This document shows, piece by piece, positions 49,039 to 59,139 of a stretch of 64,000 nt of DNA. Every line of letters starts with the position of its first letter. Position 1 is the stretch's first letter. Under the pieces are notes generated by a model, which saw only the letters and a list, made by a program, of their open reading frames with translations, was not told the origin of the DNA and made no database searches. The translations under genes were made by a program, and so were the position numbers. This DNA comes from Chloroflexota bacterium (GTDB lineage: Bacteria > Chloroflexota > Dehalococcoidia > Lucifugimonadales > UBA3495), in contig VXOG01000028.1 of the NCBI GenBank assembly GCA_009840165.1, forward strand, positions 29,937 through 93,936. Direction: 5' to 3'.

Positions 49039-49842
49039 ATGTCCTATCAGAACGCAACAAAATACCTGGTTCCAGCCCTGGCTGCGGCGCTGGTGATACT
49101 CATCGCGGCTTGGGCATTCAATCTCCCTCCTGTGTCCGCCCTGACCGACCGGGGTAGTGAACCCCTCGAATTGTCGCTCCAGCCCAGCGGTCAGGTGACA
49201 GGATTCCCCTATGACGTGGTACAGGTATCAGGTCAAGGCACCGCCACCGGAACGCCCGACTTGGCGCAGCTCAGACTCAGTGTACAGGTTACGTCCGACA
49301 CCGCGGTCGACGCTTGGACCACAGCTGCACAAAAGATGACTGCGGTTCGCAGCTCGCTAACGACCAACGGAGTTGAAGAAACCGACATTGGTACCAGCCG
49401 CATCAGGATCCGCCCGGACTACGATTACGGCGACGATGGACGTATGCTGATTGGCTACATTGCCACCAACGGATTGAACGTAACCATTCGGGATACCGGC
49501 ACGGTTGGGACTATTCTCGATGCAGCCGTAACCGCTGGCGGCGATGATATTCGGTTGGACGACTTGGATTACCAGATCTCCGATACCACGGATTTGGAAC
49601 ACGACGCCCGGGCCGCCGCTGTGCAGAACATGGAAGCCAAGGCGAAGCAGATCGCGGAATCATCCGGGCGTACTCTGGGCAACCTTAAAGTAGTCAGTGA
49701 ATTTCCCGGCGTCGGCATTGGCGGAGGAGACCAGATTTTCGCATTCGCCGCCCTCTCCGACTCCGCCCCTTACGATACCCCGGTCTCTACTGGCGAGGAA
49801 ACCATTACCGTCAGCGTTTACGGCGTGTACGAACTGCGGTGA
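49039..49842 (+). CDS. SIMPL domain (DUF541) exported protein
   Basis: VVQVSGQGTATGTPDLAQLRLSVQVTSDTAVDAWTTAAQKM. Confidence 0.9.
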   Translation: MSYQNATKYLVPALAAALVILIAAWAFNLPPVSALTDRGSEPLELSLQPSGQVTGFPYDVVQVSGQGTATGTPDLAQLRLSVQVTSDTAVDAWTTAAQKMTAVRSSLTTNGVEETDIGTSRIRIRPDYDYGDDGRMLIGYIATNGLNVTIRDTGTVGTILDAAVTAGGDDIRLDDLDYQISDTTDLEHDARAAAVQNMEAKAKQIAESSGRTLGNLKVVSEFPGVGIGGGDQIFAFAALSDSAPYDTPVSTGEETITVSVYGVYELR

Positions 49843-49848
49843 TCCTCC

Positions 49849-50415
49849 ATGGTTCTCAGCGACCGCACCATCCGCCGCGAACTTGACGAAGGCCGAATCG
49901 TCGTCGATCCCATAGACTTCGACGACATCCAGCCGGCCAGCATCGACCTGCACCTGGACAATCGATTCCTGGTCTTCTCAAACTCCCGGCGCCCGTACAT
50001 CGACGTGCGGGAATCCCAGGCCGATCTCACCGAAGAGGTCAAAATCCAGGGCGACGATCAATTCATACTGCACCCCGGGGAGTTCGTCCTCGGCAGCACC
50101 CTGGAGCACATTGAGCTGCCCGATGACCTGGTAGCGCGGCTGGAAGGCAAGAGCAGCCTGGGACGCATCGGCCTGCTGATCCACAGCACTGCCGGCTTCG
50201 TGGATCCGGGCTGGCGCGGCCGGCTGACCCTGGAACTGAGCAACGTCGCCCGCCTGCCCATCGCCCTGTACCAAGGTATGAAAATCGGACAGATCTCGTT
50301 CCTCCGTCTCTCTGAACCAGCCGAAAGGCTCTACGGTTCTCCGGAACTTGGCAGCAAGTATCAGGGGCAATCCGGCCCCACCGCCAGCCGCTTCCACCAG
50401 GATTTTGCGAGCTGA
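49849..50415 (+). CDS. dcd: dCTP deaminase
   Basis: [73 protein letters not shown]. Confidence 0.95.
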   Translation: MVLSDRTIRRELDEGRIVVDPIDFDDIQPASIDLHLDNRFLVFSNSRRPYIDVRESQADLTEEVKIQGDDQFILHPGEFVLGSTLEHIELPDDLVARLEGKSSLGRIGLLIHSTAGFVDPGWRGRLTLELSNVARLPIALYQGMKIGQISFLRLSEPAERLYGSPELGSKYQGQSGPTASRFHQDFAS

Positions 50416-50469
50416 TTTCCAGACCCCACCATCATTCCCGCACCCTAACCGTATTCTAGTATCCCTAAC

Positions 50470-50497
50470 CGTCATTCCCGCGAAAGCAGGAATCCAG
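50470..50497. repeat. CGTCATTCCCGCGAAAGCAGGAATCCAG repeat
   Basis: Same family as 3955. Confidence 0.75.
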
Positions 50498-50530
50498 AAA
50501 GCATTTGATTCTCCCGCTCCGTCAAATTAG

Positions 50531-51658
50531 ATGACCACGACAATCAATCCCATGACCCGCGCAATCGAGCTGGCGCGCTCGGCACTGGGCAGCGCCAGCC
50601 CCAACCCGGCCGTCGGCGCCGTGGTCGTCCAAAACGGCGCGGTGGTCGGCGAGGGATACACCCTGCCCCCCGGACAGCGACACGCCGAAATCGGAGCATT
50701 GGCGCAAGCCGGTTCCTCTGCGCGGGGCGCGACTTTATTCTGCACTTTGGAACCCTGCTGCCACTACGGGCGCACGCCACCCTGCACCGACGCCATCATC
50801 GCCGCCGGGGTCAGCCGCGTGGTGTACGCCGTCCGCGACCCGAATCCGCGGGTTTCCGGGGGTGGTGAATCCGCCCTGCGCGCGGCCGGCGTCGCTGTTG
50901 AGCGGCAAACTAACCCGGAAGCCGAGGAACTCCACGAAGCGTTCGCCAAGCACATCACTACTGGTCTTCCCTTCGTTGTAGCCAAGTTCGCAATGAGCCT
51001 GGACGGAAAGATCGCAACCCGCACCGGCTCATCCCAATGGATAACCGGATCCGCTGCCCGCGCGCGCGTCCAGCGGATGCGCAAAGAAATGGACGCCATC
51101 ATGGTCGGCATTGGCACCACCCTGGCCGATGATCCCCAGCTGACCGCCCGCGACGCGCAGGGCGAGCCGTTGCCCTCCAACCTGCAGCCCGTCCGCATTA
51201 TTGTGGACAGCAGCGCACGTACTCCGCCCACCGCCCGGATGCTGAATCAACCCGGGCGCACGATAATCGCGACGGCTGCCGGCGTGCCTCGTGACCGGGT
51301 CGCCAGGCTTGAAGACGTTGGAGCAGACGTGCGTGAGTTCCCCGGATCGGATGGCCGTGTGGATCTGCGCAAGATGTTGAAATTCGTCGGCGGCCAGGGA
51401 ATCGTTAGCGTCCTTGTGGAAGGTGGCGGCTTGGTACTCGGCGCAACTCTGGACGTTGGGCTGATTGACAAGGTATGCGCGTTCGTCGCGCCAATGCTGA
51501 TTGGCGGGGCCGGCGCACCCTCACCCGTAGCCGGCAGCGGCGCAGCCGTCATCGCCGACGCCTTGAGACTCGAACGCACACGCATTGAACCCATCGGACC
51601 GGACTGGCTGATCACCGGTTATCCCATGACCGGGTATCCAATAAATGGAGGCGGCTGA
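50531..51658 (+). CDS. ribD: Bifunctional pyrimidine deaminase/reductase
   Basis: GEGYTLPPGQRHAEIGALAQAG...CTLEPCCHYGRTPPCTDAII; KFAMSLDGKIATRTGSSQWITG. Confidence 0.95.
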   Translation: MTTTINPMTRAIELARSALGSASPNPAVGAVVVQNGAVVGEGYTLPPGQRHAEIGALAQAGSSARGATLFCTLEPCCHYGRTPPCTDAIIAAGVSRVVYAVRDPNPRVSGGGESALRAAGVAVERQTNPEAEELHEAFAKHITTGLPFVVAKFAMSLDGKIATRTGSSQWITGSAARARVQRMRKEMDAIMVGIGTTLADDPQLTARDAQGEPLPSNLQPVRIIVDSSARTPPTARMLNQPGRTIIATAAGVPRDRVARLEDVGADVREFPGSDGRVDLRKMLKFVGGQGIVSVLVEGGGLVLGATLDVGLIDKVCAFVAPMLIGGAGAPSPVAGSGAAVIADALRLERTRIEPIGPDWLITGYPMTGYPINGGG

Positions 51659-52243
51659 ATGTTCACTGGAATCGTCGAAGAAGTAGGCCGCGTATCCGGC
51701 CTGAATGACTATCGTTTCGTCATCAACGCCGAAAAAACGCTGACGGACGTAAAGGTCGGCGACAGCATATCCGTCAACGGAGCCTGTCTCACCGTCGTTG
51801 AGTTTGATGACAGCAGTTTTGCGGTTGACCTGGCCCCCGAAACCCTGCGGCGCACGTCGCTGGGCGAGGCCGGGTCGGGATCGGCCGTCAACTTGGAGCG
51901 CGCGTTGTCGGCCAGCGACCGGATGGGCGGCCACATCGTGCAGGGCCACGTGGACGGAACCGGAGCCATCACCGGCCTCACTCCCGAAGCCGACTGCTAC
52001 ATCATGGAGATCGAGTCCTCTGAATCGCTGGTCCCCTACATCGTCGAGAAAGGCTTTATCGCGGTTGACGGAATCAGCCTTACGGTGGTACAAAGAACGG
52101 AGCGCCGCTTCACAATATCTGTCATACCCTTCACGATGCAGAATACTAACCTGCACGAAAAATCGGTTGGCGATCGGGTTAATTTGGAAGCGGACATTTT
52201 AGCCAAATACGTGGAAAGTCTCCTCCAGTCCAGATTGAGTTGA
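51659..52243 (+). CDS. ribE: Riboflavin synthase alpha subunit
   Basis: MFTGIVEEVGRV; GDSISVNGACLTV; GHIVQGHVDGTG. Confidence 0.95.
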   Translation: MFTGIVEEVGRVSGLNDYRFVINAEKTLTDVKVGDSISVNGACLTVVEFDDSSFAVDLAPETLRRTSLGEAGSGSAVNLERALSASDRMGGHIVQGHVDGTGAITGLTPEADCYIMEIESSESLVPYIVEKGFIAVDGISLTVVQRTERRFTISVIPFTMQNTNLHEKSVGDRVNLEADILAKYVESLLQSRLS

Positions 52244-52276
52244 CTTCCAAACCGTCCGACGGAAATTGCTACCTGC

Positions 52277-52900
52277 ATGCAACTGGCGAGCATCGAACAG
52301 GGTCTCGAGGACCTGAAAGCCGGTAAATTCCTCATCGTTGTTGACGACCAGGATCGCGAAAACGAGGGTGACCTTGTCATGCCGGCGGAGCATGTCACTG
52401 CGGAGTCCGTCAATTTCATGGTGACCCACGCCCGCGGTCAGCTTTGTATGCCCATGATGTCCGAGCGACTTGCCGAATTGGACATACCGCTATTGCCCAG
52501 TCGCAACTCCGACTCTGACATGCCCACCGCTTTCACCATGCCGGTGGATTACGCTATCAACACGTCCACAGGCATTTCCGCTGGAGACCGCGCCGCAACA
52601 ATCCAGGCGCTAATCAATCCCGATTCGCGCCCGGAGGATTTCATTCAACCGGGCCACCTGTTCCCGCTGCGCTATCACGAGGGCGGCGTACTCGTCCGGC
52701 CCGGTCATACTGAGGCCATCATCGACCTGTGCCGTCTCGCCGGCCTTTACCCCGCGGGCATAGTATGTGAAATCATGAGGAAAGACGGCTCCATGGCCCG
52801 CCTCCCCGACCTCATCCCCATGGCCGAGGACTTCTCCCTCAATATCCTGTCCATCGAGGACCTGATCGCCTACCGCCGGCAGCACGACCCGGAGGAATAA
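52277..52900 (+). CDS. ribB: 3,4-dihydroxy-2-butanone-4-phosphate synthase
   Basis: GKFLIVVDDQDRENEGDLVMPAEHVT; RPGHTEAIIDLCRLAGLYPAGIVCEIM. Confidence 0.94.
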   Translation: MQLASIEQGLEDLKAGKFLIVVDDQDRENEGDLVMPAEHVTAESVNFMVTHARGQLCMPMMSERLAELDIPLLPSRNSDSDMPTAFTMPVDYAINTSTGISAGDRAATIQALINPDSRPEDFIQPGHLFPLRYHEGGVLVRPGHTEAIIDLCRLAGLYPAGIVCEIMRKDGSMARLPDLIPMAEDFSLNILSIEDLIAYRRQHDPEE

Positions 52901-54132
52901 TGCCCCTATGCAGCCTTGATGAGGCTCTGGAAGATCTTACCTCCGGAAAATTCGTGATCGTTGTGGACGACGAGGGTCGTGAAAACGAAGGCGACCTGTT
53001 CCTCCTTGCGCAGCATGCGACCCCGGACGCCATCAACTTCATGGTGACCCATGCTCGGGGCCTGGTTTGCATTCCCCTGTCTGCCGAGCGCTTGGACGAA
53101 CTGCGGATACCCATGTTGCGGAGCCGTAATTCCACGTCTTCCCAGCCGACCGCGTTCACGACATCTGTGGATTACAAACTCGGCACCACCACCGGAATAT
53201 CTGCCTTTGACCGCAGCGCGACCATTCGCGCCCTGATCGATCCTGATTCTCTACCCGAGGACTTTATCCACCCTGGGCATATGTTCCCGTTGCGCGCCAG
53301 TCAGGGCGGCGTTTTGCGCCGTCCGGGACACACCGAAGCCATCATCGACCTGTGCAAACAGGCGGGCGCATATCCCGCCGGCGTGATCTGCGAAATCATG
53401 AATCCCGACGGCACCATGGCGCGGATGCCCGAGCTGGAGTTGTTTGCTCAAGAGCACAACCTGAACATATTCAGCATTGCCCAACTCATCGCCCACCGGC
53501 GCATGAGCGAAAGGCTGGTGTCCCGCGTCGCCGAGGCCAACCTGCCCACCAAGTACGGCGTCGCTCGTATCATCGGATACGGTAGCGCTATCGATAGCGG
53601 GGAACACGCCGCCCTGATCGTTGGCGATTGGTCGCCAGGCGACGAGGTGTTGGTGCGAGTCCACAGTGAATGTCTTACCGGCGACGCTTTCGGCAGCCTG
53701 AAATGCGATTGCGGCGAACAGCTCGACATGGCTTTGCGCATGATCTTCGAGAACGGCTCCGGAGCCCTGATCTACCTACGCCAGGAAGGCCGGGGAATTG
53801 GCCTGCACAACAAGATCAAGGCCTACGCGCTACAGGACGTCGGTATGGACACCATCGAGGCCAACGTTGCCCTCGGCTTCCAGCCCGACGAGCGCAAGTA
53901 TGACCTGGCAGTGCAAATCATGCAGGACTTGGGAATAACTCGCACCCAACTGGTTACCAACAATCCACATAAGATGGCCGGCATCAGCGGCTTGGGTGTG
54001 GAGGTCGTGGGGCGAGTGAGCCTTGCGGTGCCGCCCAACGAGTCCAACGAAGGCTATATGCGAATCAAGCGCGAGACCATGGGGCACCTGCTCTCTCCGG
54101 CCCAAGCCAGACCCCCCAACGTCTCCGGCTGA
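52900..54132 (+). CDS. ribBA: Bifunctional DHBP synthase/GTP cyclohydrolase II
   Basis: Second DHBPS domain plus VRVHSECLTGDAFGSLKCDCGEQL...LRQEGRGIGLHNKI. Confidence 0.95.
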   Translation: MPLCSLDEALEDLTSGKFVIVVDDEGRENEGDLFLLAQHATPDAINFMVTHARGLVCIPLSAERLDELRIPMLRSRNSTSSQPTAFTTSVDYKLGTTTGISAFDRSATIRALIDPDSLPEDFIHPGHMFPLRASQGGVLRRPGHTEAIIDLCKQAGAYPAGVICEIMNPDGTMARMPELELFAQEHNLNIFSIAQLIAHRRMSERLVSRVAEANLPTKYGVARIIGYGSAIDSGEHAALIVGDWSPGDEVLVRVHSECLTGDAFGSLKCDCGEQLDMALRMIFENGSGALIYLRQEGRGIGLHNKIKAYALQDVGMDTIEANVALGFQPDERKYDLAVQIMQDLGITRTQLVTNNPHKMAGISGLGVEVVGRVSLAVPPNESNEGYMRIKRETMGHLLSPAQARPPNVSG

Positions 54133-54181
54133 GCCTCTGCCACCTTTCCCACCCGCCGCATCACGTCATTCCGTCCCACCC

Positions 54182-54209
54182 CGTCATTCCCGCTTTCGCG
54201 GGAATCCAG
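54182..54209. repeat. CGTCATTCCCGCTTTCGCGGGAATCCAG palindromic repeat
   Basis: Between convergent ribBA and prfB. Confidence 0.8.
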
Positions 54210-54218
54210 GCGGCGCGC

Positions 54219-55326
54219 TTAACCGTCATCGCCCAGCTTGCTCACCAGGTAGGCCTCGATGAAGCCGTCGATCTCCCCGGCCAGCACCGCATCGGTATTT
54301 CCGGTCTGGTGATCGGTCCGGTGGTCCTTCACCGATCTGTACGGGTGCAGGACGTAGCTTCGTATCTGATTGCCCCACTCGGCGGACACCCTCTCTCCGC
54401 GTAGCGTTGACAGTTCCCGCTCCCGTTCTTGCTCTTGCCGCGCCAGCAGTCTAGCCCGCAGGATCCGCATGGCGTAATCTCGATTCTGGTGCTGCGAACG
54501 CTCCGTCTGGCAGGACACCACGATTCCGCTGGGAACGTGGGTCAACCGCACCGCCGACGCCACCTTCTGCACGTTCTGTCCGCCCGGGCCGCTGGACCGG
54601 AAAAAGTCCATCTTAATGTCTTCGGGACGCACCTCCACCTCGGTATCCTCCCCCACCACCGCCGGCAAAACTTCGACCCTGGCAAAGGACGTCTGCCGGC
54701 GCCGCGCCGGGTCAAAGGGCGACATCCGCACCAGCCGATGCACGCCTACCTCCGCGTTCAGGTATCCGAAGGCGTGCTCCCCGCCAATCTCCATGGTGCT
54801 GGTACGCAACCCAGCCTCGTCGCCGTAGGCCGTGTCCAGCACCTGCACCGACCGGCCATCGGAGCTGGCCCATCCGGCGTACATACCGGTTAACATCTCC
54901 ACCCAGTCGTGGGAATCTGTGCCACCGGCCCCTGAATGTATGGTGAGGATCGCCGGCCGGTCGTCGTATGGCCCCGACAGCGTCAATTCCATCTCGGCAC
55001 GGGCCAGCCGGCTGGCCACATCCTCGGTCTCGGCGGCCAGTTCATCCGCGATACTCTCATCGCCGGTCTCCATGGCAAGCTCGGTCAGCTCAGCAAGATC
55101 GCCCACCTGGGCTTGCAGGCCCCGCCATAGCTCTACCGACTGCTGCAACTTGCCTAGTTCCTGCATCTTGCGCTGGGCCGAAGCGGGGTCATCCCAGAAA
55201 CCGGTTGCGGCCGCCTCAGCCTCCAGTTCACCTATGGATTTCTCCCTGCCGGCAAGGTCAAAGACGCTCCACGACCGCCTCAACCTTGACGGCCATGTCG
55301 GTTAGTTGCTGGCGTAGTTCATCCAT
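54219..55326 (-). CDS. prfB: Peptide chain release factor 2, programmed +1 frameshift (complement of 54219..55259 joined to 55261..55326)
   Basis: Frame 1 MDELRQQLTDMAVKVEAVVERL then CTT TGA C; +1 frame continues DLAGREKSIGELEAEAAATGFWDD; GGQNVQKVASAVRLTH. Confidence 0.93.
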
Positions 55327-55457
55327 TGGTGGGTTCCTCCTGTCCCGCGACGAGTGTCTCGCCGCAGCATTGCGAGAATAATTATACATGGGATGGGCTA
55401 TAATCAATTCCTATCCATTCCGAAAACCGTAATCATAAACTAGGCAGGTAGCCCCCG

Positions 55458-57227
55458 ATGCTGGATCACGGAACCCCCGAACACGTCGTTGACGATCCCA
55501 TTGAATCTCTGCGCCACCGTATGCGCCACTCGGCTGCCCACGTGATGGCAGATGCCGTCGTGCAACTCTTCCCGGAGGCCAAGGTGGCCATCGGTCCTCC
55601 CACCGCCGATGGTTTCTACTACGATTTCGAGGTCGAGCGGCCCTTCACACCGGAGGATCTGGAACGCATCGAGGCGCTGATGCTCGACACCATTAAGTCC
55701 AACGCGCCCTTCCTGCGGGAAGAGTTGAGCCGCGAGTCCGCGCAGTCCATGTTCTCAGCTCAGCCCTTCAAGCAGGAAATCATCGACGACCTGCCCGACG
55801 AAACCACGCTCAGCATCTACCGCCACGGCGAGTTCACCGACCTCTGCCAGGGGCCTCACGTCGCCAGCACCGGCGAGATTACCGCCGTCAAGCTGCTGCA
55901 CACCGCCGGAGCCTACTGGCGCGGCGACGAAAACCGCCCCATGCTCCAGCGCATCTATGGCACCGCCTTCGAGTCGCAAGAGGCATTGGAGGCGCACCTG
56001 GAACGCCTGGCCGAGGCGGAACGACGCGACCACCGCACGCTGAGCCGACAGCTCAACCTGTTCACCATCCACGACGAAATCGGCCCTGGTCTCATCGTCT
56101 GGCAACCCAAGGGTGGGATCATACGGTCAATCATCGAAAACTACTGGCGCGACATCCACTACCGCCGCGGTTACAACATCGTCTATTCGCCCCACATCGG
56201 GCGGGCGCGGCTCTGGGAAACCAGCGGACATCTGGATTTCTACCGGGACAGCATGTACGCCCCCATGGAGATCGACGAGCAGGAATACTTCCTCAAGCCA
56301 ATGAACTGTCCGTTCCATATCCAGATTTACCGCTCGGCGCTGCGCAGCTACCGGGAGTTGCCGCTGCGGATTGCCGAACTGGGCACCGTGTATCGCTACG
56401 AACGCAGCGGCGTGCTGCACGGCATCACGCGGGTGCGCGGATTCACTCAGGACGATGCTCACATCTTCTGCCTGCCCGGCCAGGTTCCGGACGAGGTGGG
56501 CGGCGTGCTGGACATGACTTTTGATATTCTGGCCGCCTTTGGATTCGATGACTACGACATTATGTTGTCCACCCGTCCCGAAAAATACGTGGGCGAACCG
56601 GAAATGTGGGAGCACGCCACCGAATCGCTGCGGCAGGCCCTGGTGTCCCGGGGGCTGACTTACGACATTGACGAAGGTGGCGGCGCGTTCTACGGCCCCA
56701 AGATCGACATCAACATTACCGACGCCCTGGGCCGCGCCTGGCAATGCACCACCGTCCAGTTCGACTTTAACCTGCCCGAACGCTTCGGCCTGGTGTACCA
56801 GGACGAACACGGCGACCGTGTGCAGCCGTACATGGTCCACCGTGCCATATTGGGCTCACTGGAGCGATTCTTCGGCGTCCTCGTGGAGCACTACGCCGGC
56901 GCGTTTCCGCTCTGGCTGGCTCCCGTGCAGTCAGTCGTTATCCCCATTGCCGACCGCCACAACGAGTACGCCGAGCAGGTTGCCAGCCAGCTGCGCGATG
57001 CCGGCTTCCGCGTGGAAGTGGACGACCGCAGTGAGCGCATGAACCAGAAAATCCGCCAGGCCCAGTTGCAGAAAACGCCATACATGCTCGTCGTCGGTGA
57101 CCGCGAGGCCGACGCCAACGCCGCTGCCGTCCGCACTCGAGACGGCGACAACCACGGCGCAATGTCCCTCTCCGACGTCAAGGCGATGCTCGCCGCTGAC
57201 CTGGTCGGCACCCCGGCGGCAAGGTAG
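55458..57227 (+). CDS. thrS: Threonyl-tRNA synthetase
   Basis: PHIGRARLWETSGHLDFYRDSMY; MNCPFHIQIYRSALRSYRELPLRIAELGTVYRYE. Confidence 0.96.
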   Translation: MLDHGTPEHVVDDPIESLRHRMRHSAAHVMADAVVQLFPEAKVAIGPPTADGFYYDFEVERPFTPEDLERIEALMLDTIKSNAPFLREELSRESAQSMFSAQPFKQEIIDDLPDETTLSIYRHGEFTDLCQGPHVASTGEITAVKLLHTAGAYWRGDENRPMLQRIYGTAFESQEALEAHLERLAEAERRDHRTLSRQLNLFTIHDEIGPGLIVWQPKGGIIRSIIENYWRDIHYRRGYNIVYSPHIGRARLWETSGHLDFYRDSMYAPMEIDEQEYFLKPMNCPFHIQIYRSALRSYRELPLRIAELGTVYRYERSGVLHGITRVRGFTQDDAHIFCLPGQVPDEVGGVLDMTFDILAAFGFDDYDIMLSTRPEKYVGEPEMWEHATESLRQALVSRGLTYDIDEGGGAFYGPKIDINITDALGRAWQCTTVQFDFNLPERFGLVYQDEHGDRVQPYMVHRAILGSLERFFGVLVEHYAGAFPLWLAPVQSVVIPIADRHNEYAEQVASQLRDAGFRVEVDDRSERMNQKIRQAQLQKTPYMLVVGDREADANAAAVRTRDGDNHGAMSLSDVKAMLAADLVGTPAAR

Positions 57228-57262
57228 AGGAGGCGAAAAAGCGCGACGAACGCCTGCGGGCA

Positions 57263-57615
57263 ATGCGCCCCGAACTGATCAAAAAGTACCCCGACAAGTG
57301 GGTCGCAATCACTGAGACTAACGTGTTCATCGTCGCAGACTCAGTGAAGGAACTCGTCGAGAAAGCCGAAGAACTCGGCGCGCGCCCTGGTTTTTCAGCG
57401 CGTGAGTTCCTGAACACTAAGACGCGCCGGCTGTGGTCTCCTTCTACGACGGGCAGGCCCGGAATGATTTTCGCATCGATCTCCACATCGGCAAACCCCA
57501 TCCCATAACCGATGGCCTGGACTCGCTGCTTGGACGCGACGTTCTGAACGAGTTGGAGATGCGGTATGCCCCTCGGCGTGGCGAGTTAGGTTTCTCCCCG
57601 GATGGGGAACCGTAG
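57263..57615 (+). pseudogene. Remnant of a DUF5678-like / aspartyl-protease-like gene pair
   Basis: 57263-57508: LIKKYPDKWVAITETNVFIVADSVKELVEKAEELG; overlapping 57433-57615 in another frame: DGLDSLLGRDVLNELEMRY, lacking the protease N-terminal DSGA/DTGA region. Confidence 0.45.
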
Positions 57616-57629
57616 GCAGGCCAGACCGC

Positions 57630-58487
57630 CTAACTCCCTGCCAACTCCCGCAGCGCTCCTACAAAATCCCCGCCTCCGCCATAGCCCTTGCGAAACGTAA
57701 TCACTCCGTTTGCGTCCATGGCGATCATGGACGACTGGCTGGTAATTCTCAGGTCCGCCAGCATGGATCCCACCGGTTGGGTGGCGATCATGTCCGAGTA
57801 TCCGTTGTCTTCGATGTAACCCTCCAGACGGCTCGCGCTTTCGCTGAAAGAGACCAGGTAAAAATCGACTTGTCCTGCCTGCTCAGATACGAGGGGGGCC
57901 AGCGTCCGCAACTCGGCGCGGCAGGTTGGTCACCAGGTCGCGAAATACATCATAAACGCCGGCCGGCCCGCCAACGTCAGATCCGTCAACGCAATCACCG
58001 TTCCGTCCGAACCCTCCATGGTGAAGGCCGGCGGTATCTCGCCGACATTCGTACCCACCGGCGCGGCTGGAACCGACGGAGCCTCTGTTGCAAGTGCCGT
58101 GGGTGTCTCTGCCGGCGGAAGCGGCGTATCAGTTGCAGCAGCGGCCAACGTCGGCGCTGATGTGGCGGTAGCTGCCGTTGTGTCCGCGGGCGCCGCAGTC
58201 ACAGTCGGTTTGGAAGTCTCAGTCGTCGCCGTGGGCGCTTGACTTGCCGGCTGAGAAGCAGCGGTAGGAGCTTCGGTAGCAGCAGCGGCTGTTGCTGCCG
58301 GTCGAGTGGCCGTAGCCATCTCAGCAGCGGAAGCCTGCGTGGCCTGCGGATCGGCGGTGGCCGGCGCGGCAGCAGGTTGCCCCGGCGCTGCTGGAGCCGG
58401 CGGCGCTTCCGATGCGCACGCCGAGAGAATCACCACCATCCCGGCGCCGATTGCAAACGCCAATGTTCTGCGAACTCTGTCCATCAT
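57630..58487 (-). CDS. Predicted TlpA/thioredoxin-like selenoprotein lipoprotein; in-frame TGA 57930-57932 read as Sec
   Basis: Tracked ORFs 57930..58487 and 57630..57911 share one frame: ...GRPAFMMYFATW-U-PTCRAELRTLAPLVSE...; lipobox ILSACAS; Thr/Ala-rich linker. Confidence 0.85.
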
Positions 58488-58527
58488 CTTGTGCTTTCGG
58501 CGTCAACGACGCCGCCGGCTACCCTCA

Positions 58528-59139
58528 TCAACTGGGCAGCTGCATATCCATTTGCCGCTGCTCTTTCTGCTGTTGACCTTCCTGTTGAGATGGAACCGCC
58601 AGAGGGTCAGTCACCAGACGGTCAAGATACGCCGGCCATTCCCCGGCATTCCCCATGGTCTGACGGTGCAGGATTCGTCCGTGGGCGTTCAAAGACATGA
58701 ATGATGACTGCCTGGTAACCTCCAGGTCGGCCAACATATTGCCGACGGGTTGGGCGGGAATCATGCCCTGGTAGTTATGTTCGGCAATGTAATCCGATAC
58801 GGTGGCGGCGTCTTCGTTGAAAGAAACCACGTAGAAGTCAATCTCGTCGTAATCGGATGCGAAAGTGTTCAGCGTCTGCAACTCAGCGCGACAGTGGGGT
58901 CACCAAGTAGCGAAGTACATCATCAACACAGGTTGCTGATCGTCCACCAGGTTCTTCAGGGACACCTCCGAGCCGTCAGTCAACTGCATTGTGAAAGGCG
59001 GGGCGAGGTCTCCGGCCTCAACGCCGGTGGCGCTACCGCCTGTCGTCCCCCCGGTGGTTGGGGCGCACGCAGTGGCGAGAACGGCCAGCATCGCCGCAAT
59101 CAGCAGCCCCGGTGTCAATTTGTTAATGCCAGTTCTCAT
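58528..59139 (-). CDS. Predicted TlpA/thioredoxin-like selenoprotein lipoprotein; in-frame TGA 58900-58902 read as Sec
   Basis: Tracked ORFs 58900..59208 and 58528..58881 share one frame: ...QPVLMMYFATW-U-PHCRAELQTLNTFASDY...; lipobox AVLATACAP. Confidence 0.85.
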
